The position numbers and the translations under genes are program-made. Positions 46,461 through 55,677 of a stretch of 64,000 nucleotides of DNA are shown piece by piece. Source of the DNA: Haloferula rosea (GTDB lineage Bacteria; Verrucomicrobiota; Verrucomicrobiia; Verrucomicrobiales; Akkermansiaceae); contig NZ_JAENII010000008.1 in the NCBI RefSeq assembly GCF_016595525.1, positions 167,715 through 231,714 of the forward strand. Direction: 5' to 3'. The notes beneath the pieces were generated by a model. That model was given only the letters and a program-made list of their open reading frames with translations. It ran no database searches and was not told where the DNA came from. Numbering within the stretch: the first letter of the stretch is position 1; each line of letters starts with the position of its first letter.

Positions 46461-47486
46461 ATGCGTCTTCTTGCCATCGAGAGTTCCTGCGACGAAACCG
46501 CTGTCGCGATCATCGAAGGAGCCCCCGGCGCCCCGGCGACCCTCCTTGCGTCGAAAGTCGCCAGCCAGATCGAACTCCACCGGGTCTATGGCGGCGTCGT
46601 CCCCGAACTCGCGTCGAGAAATCACTCACTCCACCTGCGCCCCTTGGTCGAGCAGGCTCTGGCCGACGCCCACCTTTCCCTTCGCGAAATCGACGCCTTC
46701 GCCGCCACCTCCGGCCCGGGGTTGGCCTCCTCACTTCTCATCGGAGCCACCGCGGCAAAGGCCCTGGCTGCAACGACCCGCAAACCCTTCCTCGCGATCA
46801 ACCATCTCGAGGGACACCTCCTCTCTCCGTTCATCGACCGCTCCGGAGTCCCACCGCACGTTGCCCTCATCGTTTCCGGCGGACATACCTTGCTGCTCGA
46901 TGTCGAAAAGCCCGGCAGCTACAGGAAACTCGGAACAACCCGCGACGACGCGGCGGGTGAAGCCTTCGACAAGGTCGGAAAGATGCTCGGCCTGCCCTAC
47001 CCCGGTGGACCCGAGGTCGAGAAGGCGGCAGTACAGGGGCGCCCCGATGCTTTTGATTTCCCGCGCTCGATGATGAAGGATCGCAGCCTCGATTTCTCGT
47101 TTTCCGGCCTCAAGACCGCCGTGCTCTACACGCTGACCGACCGGAATCCGGTCGATGGCACCCCGAAGGAGGACGACTTGCCCGACCTTTGCGCATCCTT
47201 CCAACAGGCCGTCATCGACGTATTGATCCACAAGACCCTCCGCGCCGCCACCACAAGCAACCGGCGCACCATCGCCCTGTCCGGTGGCGTATCCCTCAAC
47301 CGAAGCCTGAGAACCGCCTTTGCGAGGGCGACCGACGACGCCGGCATCGAGCTGACTACCGCCGATCCGGCCCTGTGCACCGACAATGCCGCCATGATCG
47401 CCTTTGCCGGCCTGCTTCGTCATCAGAATGGCGAATGCTGGCCGCTGGATTCAGATATCGACCCCGCCATGCCACTCGTTCCATAG
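46461..47486 (+). CDS. tsaD: tRNA N6-threonylcarbamoyladenosine synthase TsaD
   Basis: A 341-residue ASKHA-fold enzyme that transfers threonylcarbamoyl to A37 of tRNAs reading ANN codons. It begins MRLLAIESSCDETAVAI and has the metal-site NHLEGHLLSPF, VSGGHTLLL, YPGGPEVEKAA, DFSFSGLKTAVLY and the C-terminal LCTDNAAMIAFAG. TsaB/TsaE partners are not in the window. It begins 17 bases after ctpA. Confidence 0.97.
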   Translation: MRLLAIESSCDETAVAIIEGAPGAPATLLASKVASQIELHRVYGGVVPELASRNHSLHLRPLVEQALADAHLSLREIDAFAATSGPGLASSLLIGATAAKALAATTRKPFLAINHLEGHLLSPFIDRSGVPPHVALIVSGGHTLLLDVEKPGSYRKLGTTRDDAAGEAFDKVGKMLGLPYPGGPEVEKAAVQGRPDAFDFPRSMMKDRSLDFSFSGLKTAVLYTLTDRNPVDGTPKEDDLPDLCASFQQAVIDVLIHKTLRAATTSNRRTIALSGGVSLNRSLRTAFARATDDAGIELTTADPALCTDNAAMIAFAGLLRHQNGECWPLDSDIDPAMPLVP

Positions 47487-47551
47487 TGCCCGCGCAAGGC
47501 GACCGAGCCCTTCCGGATTTGATCCCCCATCCTTCCCGCTTTTAGTCATTC

Positions 47552-48184
47552 ATGGCCTACCGCACCCTCATCTTTGATTTCGATGGCACTCTCGCCAATA
47601 CGCTCGAGGAGAGCCGTCGGATTTTCAATGAGCTTGGCAAGGACCACGGGCTCAGGGAAATCACCCCCGCAGAGCTGCCCGGACTCCGTCATCTCTCTCT
47701 CAAGGAACTACTCAAACACCTTCAGATCCCCAAACACCGCGTCCCCTCACTCATCGCACGCGGAACTTCGATGATGCGGCGAAACATCGACAAGCTCCCC
47801 CTGATCCCGGGGATTGAGTCCGTCATTCCCGATCTCCGTTCGCGCTGCGATTCCTTCGGCATCCTGACCTCGAATGCCACCACCAACGTCGACCTGTTCC
47901 TGAGATCGCACGGCCTCCGCTCCCATTTCGATTTCATCTCGTCGACCTCCAAGCTCACCGGCAAGGCGAAGCACCTCCGCGCCATCCGCAAGACATTCTC
48001 CCTGGAATCCCAAGAGATGCTCTACATCGGTGACGAGATTCGCGATGTGAGAGCCTCCAAGAAGGCTGGAATCCCGGTGGCGGCAGTGACCTGGGGTTTC
48101 AATTCTCCCGAGATCCTCGCAGCCGAGGCTCCCGAACACCTCATCAACCACCCCAGCGAGTTCCTTCAACTTGGACTCCGTTGA
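47552..48184 (+). CDS. HAD-superfamily hydrolase
   Basis: A 210-residue HAD phosphatase with motif I LIFDFDGTLANT (6-17), a helical cap, motif II GILTSNATT, a conserved Lys in KLTGKAKHL and motif IV YIGDEIRDVRASKKAG. It resembles the phosphoglycolate phosphatase/PpaX branch. Substrate not determined. It lies 65 bases after tsaD. Confidence 0.85.
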   Translation: MAYRTLIFDFDGTLANTLEESRRIFNELGKDHGLREITPAELPGLRHLSLKELLKHLQIPKHRVPSLIARGTSMMRRNIDKLPLIPGIESVIPDLRSRCDSFGILTSNATTNVDLFLRSHGLRSHFDFISSTSKLTGKAKHLRAIRKTFSLESQEMLYIGDEIRDVRASKKAGIPVAAVTWGFNSPEILAAEAPEHLINHPSEFLQLGLR

Positions 48185-48233
48185 GCTCATTCGAAGTTCG
48201 ACAAGTCCGGCAGACATCGCTCCATTTGAATCC

Positions 48234-49460
48234 ATGAACGACGAGACCCCTCCGAACCACGAGGCCCCCGCGCAGCCCCCCACGCCCGAGGAATCCACAC
48301 CCGCGCCGACTCAGCAGCCGGCTTCGCAGGATACCAAGGCACCCTCTCCGACCGTCATCGCGATCGCCTTCATCATCATCGTCCTTCTCGGCGTCATCAT
48401 TTTCCAAAACATCATTCCTCGGAACGGTGCGCAGGGCCCCGCTGAAAGCCCGGCTCGCAACGCGCTCAAGGCCGACCTTGAAACGGTCCGTGCCGAACTG
48501 AACCGCGAGCGCATGGAACTCGGCCTCGATCCGATCGGAGGTAGCAGCAGCATCGAGTCTGCCGATGAAGTCGCCAAGCGACTGCAGGCGGATGCCGATA
48601 CGCTCGCTTCGCTCGCCACCAGCTTCCAGGAACTCCTCGCGAGGAAGGATGCCCAACTCGACGAAATGCGGACCGAATCGATCGCTGCACTCAAGGACCA
48701 ACAACGACTCCGCGAGCTCCTCGCCACCGCCAATCAGGACCTGAGGAAGGCCATGATCGATGCCTCCATGGCGACCAAGCTCCAGTCCGACCTCAACGAG
48801 GCCAACATGCGGATCGTGGCCCTGCAAACCGAAATCCAAGAACTCCGGGCCGTGCCCGACGCCTTGAGGGCCCAACTTCTTGAAAGCCAGCAGCGCGAAT
48901 CCGAATTGCAGTCCCAACTCCTCCTGCTGCAGTCGAAGTTGGCCCAACTCGAAGGTCAGCTCAACCAGGCCAAGTTGTTTGCCGCCAACGAAAATGAACT
49001 TCTGAAGGAAGCCATCGCCCTGGTGCGCGCACTGCGGAAACTCCAGGGTGCCACACCCCAGGAGCTCTCCGCAGCTTACAGTGAGTTCGGCGCTGAACTC
49101 GGAGCCAACGTCCTGCACATCTGCAAGTTCGCCACCGGCTCCTCAGAAGTGTCCGCCGAACTCCAATCCAACCTGTCCAACCTTCCGAACGAGGCTCCCG
49201 AGAATGCTCTGCTTCTCGTCGTGGGTTACGCATCCGAGACCGGCAATGTCGACAGCAACCGCATCCTGTCGTCCGATCGCGCCACCGCCGTCGCCCAGGA
49301 ACTCGATACCCTCAAGCGCGTCGGCCAGCAGGTCCAGGCGGTCTACCTCGGCCAAACCAAACGCTTCGGCAAGGACTCCCCGCTTGAGAACCAGCGCGTC
49401 GAAGTCTGGCAGGTCGTTCCCAAGCCCAACTCCCTGCCTCCACTGGGTCCAGGTCGTTGA
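48234..49460 (+). CDS. Membrane-anchored coiled-coil protein with OmpA-like domain
   Basis: A 408-residue protein with a Pro/Thr/Glu-rich cytoplasmic N-terminus (1-40), one transmembrane helix (about 41-60, TVIAIAFIIIVLLGVIIFQN) and a long coiled coil rich in Gln/Leu/Glu (about 75-275). The C-terminal OmpA-like domain has HICKFATGSSEVSAELQ, LLVVGYASETG..DSNRILSSDRA and ENQRVEVW (about 290-395). The layout resembles MotB-type or other peptidoglycan-binding stators, but no MotA/ExbB-like gene is adjacent. Probably links the inner membrane to the cell wall. Confidence 0.8.
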   Translation: MNDETPPNHEAPAQPPTPEESTPAPTQQPASQDTKAPSPTVIAIAFIIIVLLGVIIFQNIIPRNGAQGPAESPARNALKADLETVRAELNRERMELGLDPIGGSSSIESADEVAKRLQADADTLASLATSFQELLARKDAQLDEMRTESIAALKDQQRLRELLATANQDLRKAMIDASMATKLQSDLNEANMRIVALQTEIQELRAVPDALRAQLLESQQRESELQSQLLLLQSKLAQLEGQLNQAKLFAANENELLKEAIALVRALRKLQGATPQELSAAYSEFGAELGANVLHICKFATGSSEVSAELQSNLSNLPNEAPENALLLVVGYASETGNVDSNRILSSDRATAVAQELDTLKRVGQQVQAVYLGQTKRFGKDSPLENQRVEVWQVVPKPNSLPPLGPGR

Positions 49461-49593
49461 CCCACAGTGGGCCCGAGCGCCGGCCCACAATATTACCCAC
49501 CCAATTTGGTTGAGCTGACACCCCAGATCTCAAGATGTTCAATATTTCTAAAATTTTATTGAGCCCTTACGCGATCGCGGGTATCAACCCCTC

Positions 49594-49986
49594 ATGCTGT
49601 CCCAACTTGCATCTCTGAAGCTCCCCCAATTCGAGCGGAAGAACCTGAATTTGAACTTCAGGTCCATGCGCACCCATTTCCTGCCCAATGCGCGGAAATT
49701 TCTCGGCCAAACGGCCCACTTCCTGAAGACCTGCTACATTGACGGCTTCAGGGCGTTGCTGTTGGGCAAATTCAACCAGCGGCAGGCCATTCTCATCATC
49801 GTGGCAACCATCCCAATCCTCCTGAGCGTCGGCATGCTGTTCATCCCGACCGTGCTTTTTCCCACGCCTCAGCACCAGGCATTCTACCACTTTGCCCAGA
49901 CTCTGGCCGGCGATTCGATTTCCATGATTCCTGTCGTGATCGGAGCGGTTTCGACCACCCTTGGACTGAAGATTCCTCTGGGCTGA
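49594..49986 (+). CDS. Small membrane protein of unknown function
   Basis: A 130-residue frame with a basic N-terminal half, one clear transmembrane helix (about 67-89, ILIIVATIPILLSVGMLFIP) and a second hydrophobic stretch at the end (SMIPVVIGAVSTTLGLKI). I recognise no family. A later ATG at 49666 would shorten it by 24 residues. A good terminator follows (50016), and the upstream gap is AT-rich, supporting a real single-gene unit. Confidence 0.5.
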   Translation: MLSQLASLKLPQFERKNLNLNFRSMRTHFLPNARKFLGQTAHFLKTCYIDGFRALLLGKFNQRQAILIIVATIPILLSVGMLFIPTVLFPTPQHQAFYHFAQTLAGDSISMIPVVIGAVSTTLGLKIPLG

Positions 49987-50015
49987 TTTCCTTTGTTGCT
50001 GAGTTCTTGTTTCTC

Positions 50016-50053
50016 GAAGTCCGGGCCATTCATGGGTCCGGACTTCTTGTTTT
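50016..50053 (+). terminator. Intrinsic terminator after small membrane protein gene
   Basis: GAAGTCCGG (50016-50024) pairs with CCGGACTTC (50038-50046) around a 13-base loop and is followed by TTGTTTT. Confidence 0.82.
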
Positions 50054-50125
50054 GAGCAAGATGCGGTTCCTGCGACCGTATTGGCTCCTATCGCGAAAGT
50101 TCCATTCCCTTCCGTTTTTCCCGCC

Positions 50126-52684
50126 GTGTCCCGCCTCGCAGTCCACTTCTCTGTCTTCTGTCTCTCGGCATGTCCGTGGGTCATGGCGGACAAGGTGACT
50201 TATGACGAACACGTCCTCCCCATCTTCGAGCAGGCGTGCTTGAACTGCCACAATCCCGACAAGGCCAAGGGTGGACTCGACCTTTCCACCTACCCCGCCA
50301 CCATGAAAGGTGGCTCGGGTGGAAAGATCGTGGAAGCCGGCGATACCGGTTCGAAACTCATCGCCGTCGTCCGGCAGACCGCCGAACCCATCATGCCGCC
50401 GGAAGGCGACGCGCTTCCCAACGATCAGATCAAGACGCTGGAGGCATGGATCACGGGTGGTCTGCTCGAAAACTCGAGTTCCAAGGCGAAGAAGCCGACG
50501 AAACCCAAGTTCGACACCGCCTTGGCCGGCGATCCGTCTTCCCGTCCTGCCGGACCTCCCCCCTTCCCTTCTGACCTTCTGCTCGAGCCTGCCACTGTCG
50601 CCCCTCGAACATCGGCCATTCATGCGATGGTCACCTCACCATGGGCGCCCCTGCTGGCCGTGACCGGACAGAATCAGGTCCTCCTCTACAGCACTTCGAA
50701 CCTCGAGTTGGTCGGCATCCTCCCCTTCCCTGAAGGCGAACCCGTCTCGCTCGCCTTCACCCCCAATGGCCGCTACCTGATCACCGGCGGCGGGATTGCC
50801 GGGAAATCAGGCGTCACCGTCACCTTCGACGTCACCACAGGGGAGCGCGTCCTCACGGCAGCGAAGGAATTCGACACCGTTCTCAGCGCCGACCTCAGCC
50901 CCGACCTTTCCCGGGTGGTCACCGGTTCCCCCTCCAAACTCATCAAACTCTGGAACAGTGAGGACGGCAGCCGCCTGGCCGCGATCAAGAAACACACCGA
51001 CTGGATCATGAGTGTCGACTTCTCCAACGACGGCATCCTGCTTGCCACCGGCGACCGCAACGGCGGTGTGTGGGTCTGGGAAGGCACGACCGGGAACGAA
51101 TTCCACACGCTCCGTGGTCATCAGGCAGGCATCACCGAAGTCCGATTCAGAGCCGACTCCAACATCCTCGCCTCTGCCTCCGAGGACGGAAGCGTGAGGT
51201 TCTGGGAAATGAACGGAGGCAAGGAGGTGAAGAAGATCGACGCCCACAAGGGCGGTGTCACCACCTTCGCGTGGGGGATCGACGGCACATTTGCCACCGC
51301 CGGGCGCGACAAGACCGCCAAGCTTTGGAAGCCCGACTTCGGCCAGCAGAAGACGATTCCGAAACTCCCGGACATCCCGACGTCGATCGCTCTCGATACC
51401 GAAAACAAGCGTGTGTTCGTGGCCGACTATCAGGGGCTCATCGCCGCTTACGACACACGGAGCGGCAAGCAGGTGGGAACCATTGATTCCAATCCTCCCA
51501 CCATCCCCACTCGTCTCGCTTCCTTGGAGAAGGAACGCGTCACGGTTCTCAAGGAATTCGATGACTCAAACGCAGCTCACCAGGCCAGCGTCGCCAAGGT
51601 CCGCAACGCTGAAGTCCGCCTAACGGAAAACAGGAAGGCGGTCGTCCAATCGAAAGAGGCCCACCAACACGCCAAGCAAGCGCACGAGGAACACAAACGT
51701 CTCATCCAGACCACCCGCCAGAAGGTCGATCGGCTGAACCAACAAAAGGCGCAGGCAAATCAAGCGAATCAGAAGGCCGTCACCGAGGCGAAGAACCACG
51801 ACCGCCGGATTCAGGACGCGCAGCAGGAAGTGGATCAACTCGGCAAGCGACTTGCCGCTACGAAAGAGTCGCGCCAAGCCGCCGAGAAGGAAAAGGACGA
51901 AACCAAGCGCGCCGCCACCCTGCAAAGCCACGACCAACAGATCCAACAGCAGTCCAAACAGCTCGCGACCGCAGAGCAAGTTCTCGCGGAACTACGCAAG
52001 CAGGCGACCCCGTTCGATACGAGACGCGATGAGACGCAACAACACCTCCAACGGGCTTCGGACGAGTGGAATCGGGAGAAGGAGGCCCTCGCCAAGCACG
52101 ACGCAGCCCTTCCCTCGCTGAAACAGGCCATTGATCAGACGGCCAAGAGGATCAAGGAACTCGAGAAACAGGGTCCGGAGATTCAGAAATCCATCGATGA
52201 GGCCAACAAGGAACGCTCGGAAACCGGATCGAGACTTTGGAAAGCAAGGTTGGCCCTCAACCACCACGCGCACTTGGTCAGACGTTGGTCCCGGGCTGAA
52301 CTACTGTCCGAGATTCTCCAGACCCGGCAACGCATTGCTGATGACCAACTCAAGTCGGAAGAACTGGCCGCATCATTCGCGGCCACTTCGAAACAAGTCG
52401 AAGCCCTGCAAGTGGAACTGGCAGAGAAGCGCCAGGAGTTGGGGGCCATCCTCGGCCAGCTCGCCGCAGTCACGGACGACGCCAAACGCACCGAACTCCT
52501 TGCGCTTGAAGCCACCCTCACCTCCATCATCGAGGACTTGGAAAGCAACATGACCCAAGCCTCCAGCCAGCTGAGCAAACAACGAGGGACGCTGGACCAA
52601 TTGCTTCCATCAATCCACCGGCGGCGGAAGGAACTCGCCACCCATCAGACCCTCTACGACTCCCGCTCCGGCACCAGCGAGTGA
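50126..52684 (+). CDS. Cytochrome c / WD40 / coiled-coil fusion protein
   Basis: An 852-residue exported protein. A signal peptide (MSRLAVHFSVFCLSACPWVMA) is followed by a PSCyt1-type cytochrome c domain with heme motif CLNCH (38-42) and MPPEGD as likely Met-ligand region. A WD40 propeller (about 165-450; repeats ending LIKLWNSE, GVWVWEG, SVRFWEM, TAKLWKP) and a very long Gln/Lys/Glu-rich coiled coil (about 465-840) complete it. This start (GTG) gives a standard signal; a TTG at 50081 adds 15 residues. In Planctomycetes and Verrucomicrobia such domains occur near DUF1549/DUF1553/DUF1501 genes, none of which is here. Function unknown. Confidence 0.85.
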   Translation: MSRLAVHFSVFCLSACPWVMADKVTYDEHVLPIFEQACLNCHNPDKAKGGLDLSTYPATMKGGSGGKIVEAGDTGSKLIAVVRQTAEPIMPPEGDALPNDQIKTLEAWITGGLLENSSSKAKKPTKPKFDTALAGDPSSRPAGPPPFPSDLLLEPATVAPRTSAIHAMVTSPWAPLLAVTGQNQVLLYSTSNLELVGILPFPEGEPVSLAFTPNGRYLITGGGIAGKSGVTVTFDVTTGERVLTAAKEFDTVLSADLSPDLSRVVTGSPSKLIKLWNSEDGSRLAAIKKHTDWIMSVDFSNDGILLATGDRNGGVWVWEGTTGNEFHTLRGHQAGITEVRFRADSNILASASEDGSVRFWEMNGGKEVKKIDAHKGGVTTFAWGIDGTFATAGRDKTAKLWKPDFGQQKTIPKLPDIPTSIALDTENKRVFVADYQGLIAAYDTRSGKQVGTIDSNPPTIPTRLASLEKERVTVLKEFDDSNAAHQASVAKVRNAEVRLTENRKAVVQSKEAHQHAKQAHEEHKRLIQTTRQKVDRLNQQKAQANQANQKAVTEAKNHDRRIQDAQQEVDQLGKRLAATKESRQAAEKEKDETKRAATLQSHDQQIQQQSKQLATAEQVLAELRKQATPFDTRRDETQQHLQRASDEWNREKEALAKHDAALPSLKQAIDQTAKRIKELEKQGPEIQKSIDEANKERSETGSRLWKARLALNHHAHLVRRWSRAELLSEILQTRQRIADDQLKSEELAASFAATSKQVEALQVELAEKRQELGAILGQLAAVTDDAKRTELLALEATLTSIIEDLESNMTQASSQLSKQRGTLDQLLPSIHRRRKELATHQTLYDSRSGTSE

Positions 52685-52753
52685 GCCGAATTCCGGCCCT
52701 GTCGGCATCGGATCTTGCCAACTTCTCCCGCCGGATGAAGCTGGCGGAGCTTC

Positions 52754-53563
52754 ATGCTTCGACCATCGATCATACGCGCTCTGATTACCCGCCAGATTCT
52801 GCTGTTTACCCGGAATCCAGTCAGAGCGACCGAACTTTTCTTCTGGCCCGTCGTCCAACTGCTGGTCTGGGGCTTCACCACCACATACATCCAGCAGCTG
52901 GCTGCAGGTAGCGACCATCAGCTTCCTCAAGTCATCACCTACCTGATCGGTGGCATCATCCTCTGGGATGCCTTGTTTCGATCCCAGCAGGGAGTCGCCA
53001 TCTCCTTCCTCGAGGATGTCTGGACGAGGAATCTTCTCAACATCTTCGCGGCACCCATCCGTATGACCGAATACCTCGCGGCCAGTTTCTCGGTTGGACT
53101 GCTCCGGGTGGCCGTAACCGCCATTGTCATGGTGGTCATCGCCCTGCTCGCCTACTCCTTCAACCTGTTCCAATTCGAGTGGGCCCTCATCGCCTTCTAC
53201 GCCAATCTGATGATGTTCGGCTGGACGCTGGGGATGGTGTCGATCTCCCTCATCCTCCGCTGGGGACACGCCGCGGAATCACTTGCATGGGCCGTGCCCT
53301 TCCTGATCCAGCCCTTCGCGTGCGTCTTTTACGGCATCGATGTCCTGCCCCAGTTCATGCAGGGAATCGCGCTGGCCATGCCCCCTGCTCACGTATTTGA
53401 GGGCATGAGGCAGCTCCTCAGCACCGGCGAAATCGACGCCCAGCACCTCGCGGCAGCGACAGCCCTCAATATTTTATTCATTTCAGGCGCAGCCTCCCTC
53501 TTCTCAAAAATGCTCAAAACCGCCCGCGACAAGGGCCTCCTCGTCAAATCAGCGTCATCATGA
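52754..53563 (+). CDS. ABC-2 type transporter permease
   Basis: A 269-residue inner-membrane protein with six predicted transmembrane segments (from about 25 to 250) and the ABC-2 layout: RALITRQILLFTRNPVRATELFFWPVVQL at the N-terminus, an amphipathic RNLLNIFAAPIRMTEYLAA region, and PFACVFYGIDVLPQFMQGIALAMPPAHVFEGMR, the conserved segment before the last helix. It exports an unknown substrate. No ATPase gene is adjacent. It follows the cytochrome c gene by 69 bases. Confidence 0.88.
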   Translation: MLRPSIIRALITRQILLFTRNPVRATELFFWPVVQLLVWGFTTTYIQQLAAGSDHQLPQVITYLIGGIILWDALFRSQQGVAISFLEDVWTRNLLNIFAAPIRMTEYLAASFSVGLLRVAVTAIVMVVIALLAYSFNLFQFEWALIAFYANLMMFGWTLGMVSISLILRWGHAAESLAWAVPFLIQPFACVFYGIDVLPQFMQGIALAMPPAHVFEGMRQLLSTGEIDAQHLAAATALNILFISGAASLFSKMLKTARDKGLLVKSASS

Positions 53564-53673
53564 GCACGGAAACGCCTCATGAAAGTGAGGATTCACGAGA
53601 CCTCAACAAAAAAGTTGTTCTGATATTTTAAAAATGCTAATTAATCGGCTGCTGCGTCACCCCACCCCACGGC

Positions 53674-55677
53674 ATGCTCCGCCCTCCCAGCATCTCCCTA
53701 CTCCCCATCATCATCGGATCCCTCATCGGGACTTCCGACCGCGCCTGCTCCTTCGAGGAGGCCCAATCCAGCAACCCCATCGGCAGGATTGCCCGTGTTC
53801 TCAACCCGAAGCTCGTTGAAATCGAGGAACGAATCGGTTGGCTCGAGCGGCGACTGCGGCAACTCTCCGCCTACGCCCCCAAACCCTTGAACCACGGTTA
53901 TGGCTGGCAGTCGATTCGCGCCAATGGCGCCACCGAGATTCCGACGCTCACGCTCGACCTTCAGGATACCTACCCGATCAGCGAAATCTTCATCGTCCCA
54001 AGCCAGCTTCGGCCAAGCGAGAACCAGCGCTACTTCCCGCTCCGCATTCAGATCGAAACCTCCCTCACCCCGGACTTCTCGGATGCCCAGCTCGTTTACG
54101 AAACCCGTGACAAGTTGCATGAAAGTCAGGCCGGGTTCCCACTTCGGATCGTGACTCGCGATGTCGAAGCCCGCTACGTCCGGCTTTCCATCCCACTCGG
54201 TCACTTCCGCGGCGACCAATCAATCGCCGCAATCTCCGAGTTCGTCGCACTTTCGGGAGGTGAGCCCGTTTCGTTTTCCGCATCGGTCACGGCCACCCAC
54301 TCGCTGGACTCGCCCAACCAATGGGAACCGAAGTTCGCCATCGACGGGCGCACTCCTCTCGGCACTTGGGAAGGCGGAACCTGGACGAATTCCCGGGGGA
54401 ATCTGGTCGATGTCGACCCTCAGAATCCGGAGGCAACGTGGACCATCGATCTCGCTGAAAGCGAACGCGTCGAGCGGGTCGTGTTGTTTCCCTATCAGTT
54501 TGCGGAATTCGGTGGAACCAGCACCTTTCCTGAGAAGCTCACCGTCTCCATTTCCGACACGCCCGACGGCGGAGGCGTTCCCATCGAGGTCAACACCGGA
54601 GGCAATAGTTTCGCACCGTGCGTCATCTCCACGCTGGGTCACCAGGGACGCTACGTGACCATTCGCAGCGCCACGCCCGTCAGCCTCGGCAGGCTGCACA
54701 TGCAGGCCTTGTCGGAAATCGAAGTCTGGTCGTTCGGACGGAACGTGGCGGCTGGCCATGAGGTCGAAACCACCGCGAACGGTGCCAAGCAACCGCCGAC
54801 TCTGCAACTCACTGATGGCTACGCAAACGGACTTGAGATTCGCCCGATTGCCAGCTGGCTCCAGCAACTCAACGAACGGAACAGCATCCAGAAGGAACTC
54901 GCAACCCTGAGCCCGACACGCGCCAGCATGGCGACCGAGACCGAGCTGAATACCACCTGGGGTGCTTCGGTCGCGATCGGTCTCACCTTCCTCATCCCCA
55001 TCGCCTTCGTCGAACGCCGCCGATTGGTTTCCCGCAAGCAGATCGACAGTCTGCGCAAACGCATCGCCTCCGACCTTCACGATGACATCGGCAGCAACTT
55101 GGGAAGCATCTCGCTGATCGCCCGCTCTGCGAAACGTGACCTCCGTCGACTGGAAGGTCCGACTGAAGTTGCCGAGGATCTCGATGAAGTCGAAGTGATT
55201 GCCCGTGAAAGTTCGCTGGCCATGCGGGACATCGTCTGGCTCCTCGAGCGTCGACAAGACAGCATCGGCGACTTCGTGCAACGCATGCGCGACACCGCCG
55301 GCCGCCTGCTCCGCGACCTCGACTACGAGCTCATCTGCCGCTCAAACCGGACGGCCGCCAAGATGACCCTCGACGCCAAGCGTCACCTCTTCCTCTTCTA
55401 CAAGGAAGCTCTGCACAACATCCTGAAGCACTCCAAAGCCACCGAGGTGAGCATTCGCATCCAGGATGCCGGTGACCGCCTCGTCATGGAGGTGAAGGAC
55501 AACGGTATCGGCCTCCCCACCGGAGAGAACTCGCGACCCGCCGCGGTTCGCAAGCTGGTCGACCGCGCAGCAGTGCTTGAAGGCCGCCTGAAGGTGGAAT
55601 CCAAGCCGGGGAACGGGACGCTCTTGCGTCTGGAGGTGAAACGCGCCAACCTGATCGCGAGCAAGGCAGTGGCATGA
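53674..55677 (+). CDS. Sensor histidine kinase with discoidin-like sensor domains
   Basis: A 667-residue NarL/DegS-type kinase. After an N-terminal signal and short helix come two beta-rich regions resembling F5/8 type C (discoidin) domains: about 75-205 (TLTLDLQDTYPISEIFI..ARYVRLSIPLG..ISEFVAL) and 215-375 (ATWTIDLAESERVERVVLFPYQ..GRYVTIRSA). One transmembrane helix lies at about 428-447. HisKA_3 with RIASDLHDDIGSNLGSIS (His469) and an HATPase domain (EALHNILKHSKA, VKDNGIGLP) follow. Discoidin domains usually bind glycans, so a polysaccharide signal is inferred. It overlaps the response regulator by four bases. Confidence 0.88.
   Translation: MLRPPSISLLPIIIGSLIGTSDRACSFEEAQSSNPIGRIARVLNPKLVEIEERIGWLERRLRQLSAYAPKPLNHGYGWQSIRANGATEIPTLTLDLQDTYPISEIFIVPSQLRPSENQRYFPLRIQIETSLTPDFSDAQLVYETRDKLHESQAGFPLRIVTRDVEARYVRLSIPLGHFRGDQSIAAISEFVALSGGEPVSFSASVTATHSLDSPNQWEPKFAIDGRTPLGTWEGGTWTNSRGNLVDVDPQNPEATWTIDLAESERVERVVLFPYQFAEFGGTSTFPEKLTVSISDTPDGGGVPIEVNTGGNSFAPCVISTLGHQGRYVTIRSATPVSLGRLHMQALSEIEVWSFGRNVAAGHEVETTANGAKQPPTLQLTDGYANGLEIRPIASWLQQLNERNSIQKELATLSPTRASMATETELNTTWGASVAIGLTFLIPIAFVERRRLVSRKQIDSLRKRIASDLHDDIGSNLGSISLIARSAKRDLRRLEGPTEVAEDLDEVEVIARESSLAMRDIVWLLERRQDSIGDFVQRMRDTAGRLLRDLDYELICRSNRTAAKMTLDAKRHLFLFYKEALHNILKHSKATEVSIRIQDAGDRLVMEVKDNGIGLPTGENSRPAAVRKLVDRAAVLEGRLKVESKPGNGTLLRLEVKRANLIASKAVA

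Noticed and set aside
49468..49487. TGGGCC/GGCCCA hairpin after the OmpA-like gene
   Set aside because: Followed by CAATATTA rather than a T-run; termination not supported.
49567..50193. A 208-codon frame antisense to the small membrane protein
   Set aside because: Gln/Arg/His-rich, no domain, and it crosses the intrinsic terminator at 50016-50053. The plus-strand frame has a convincing membrane helix.
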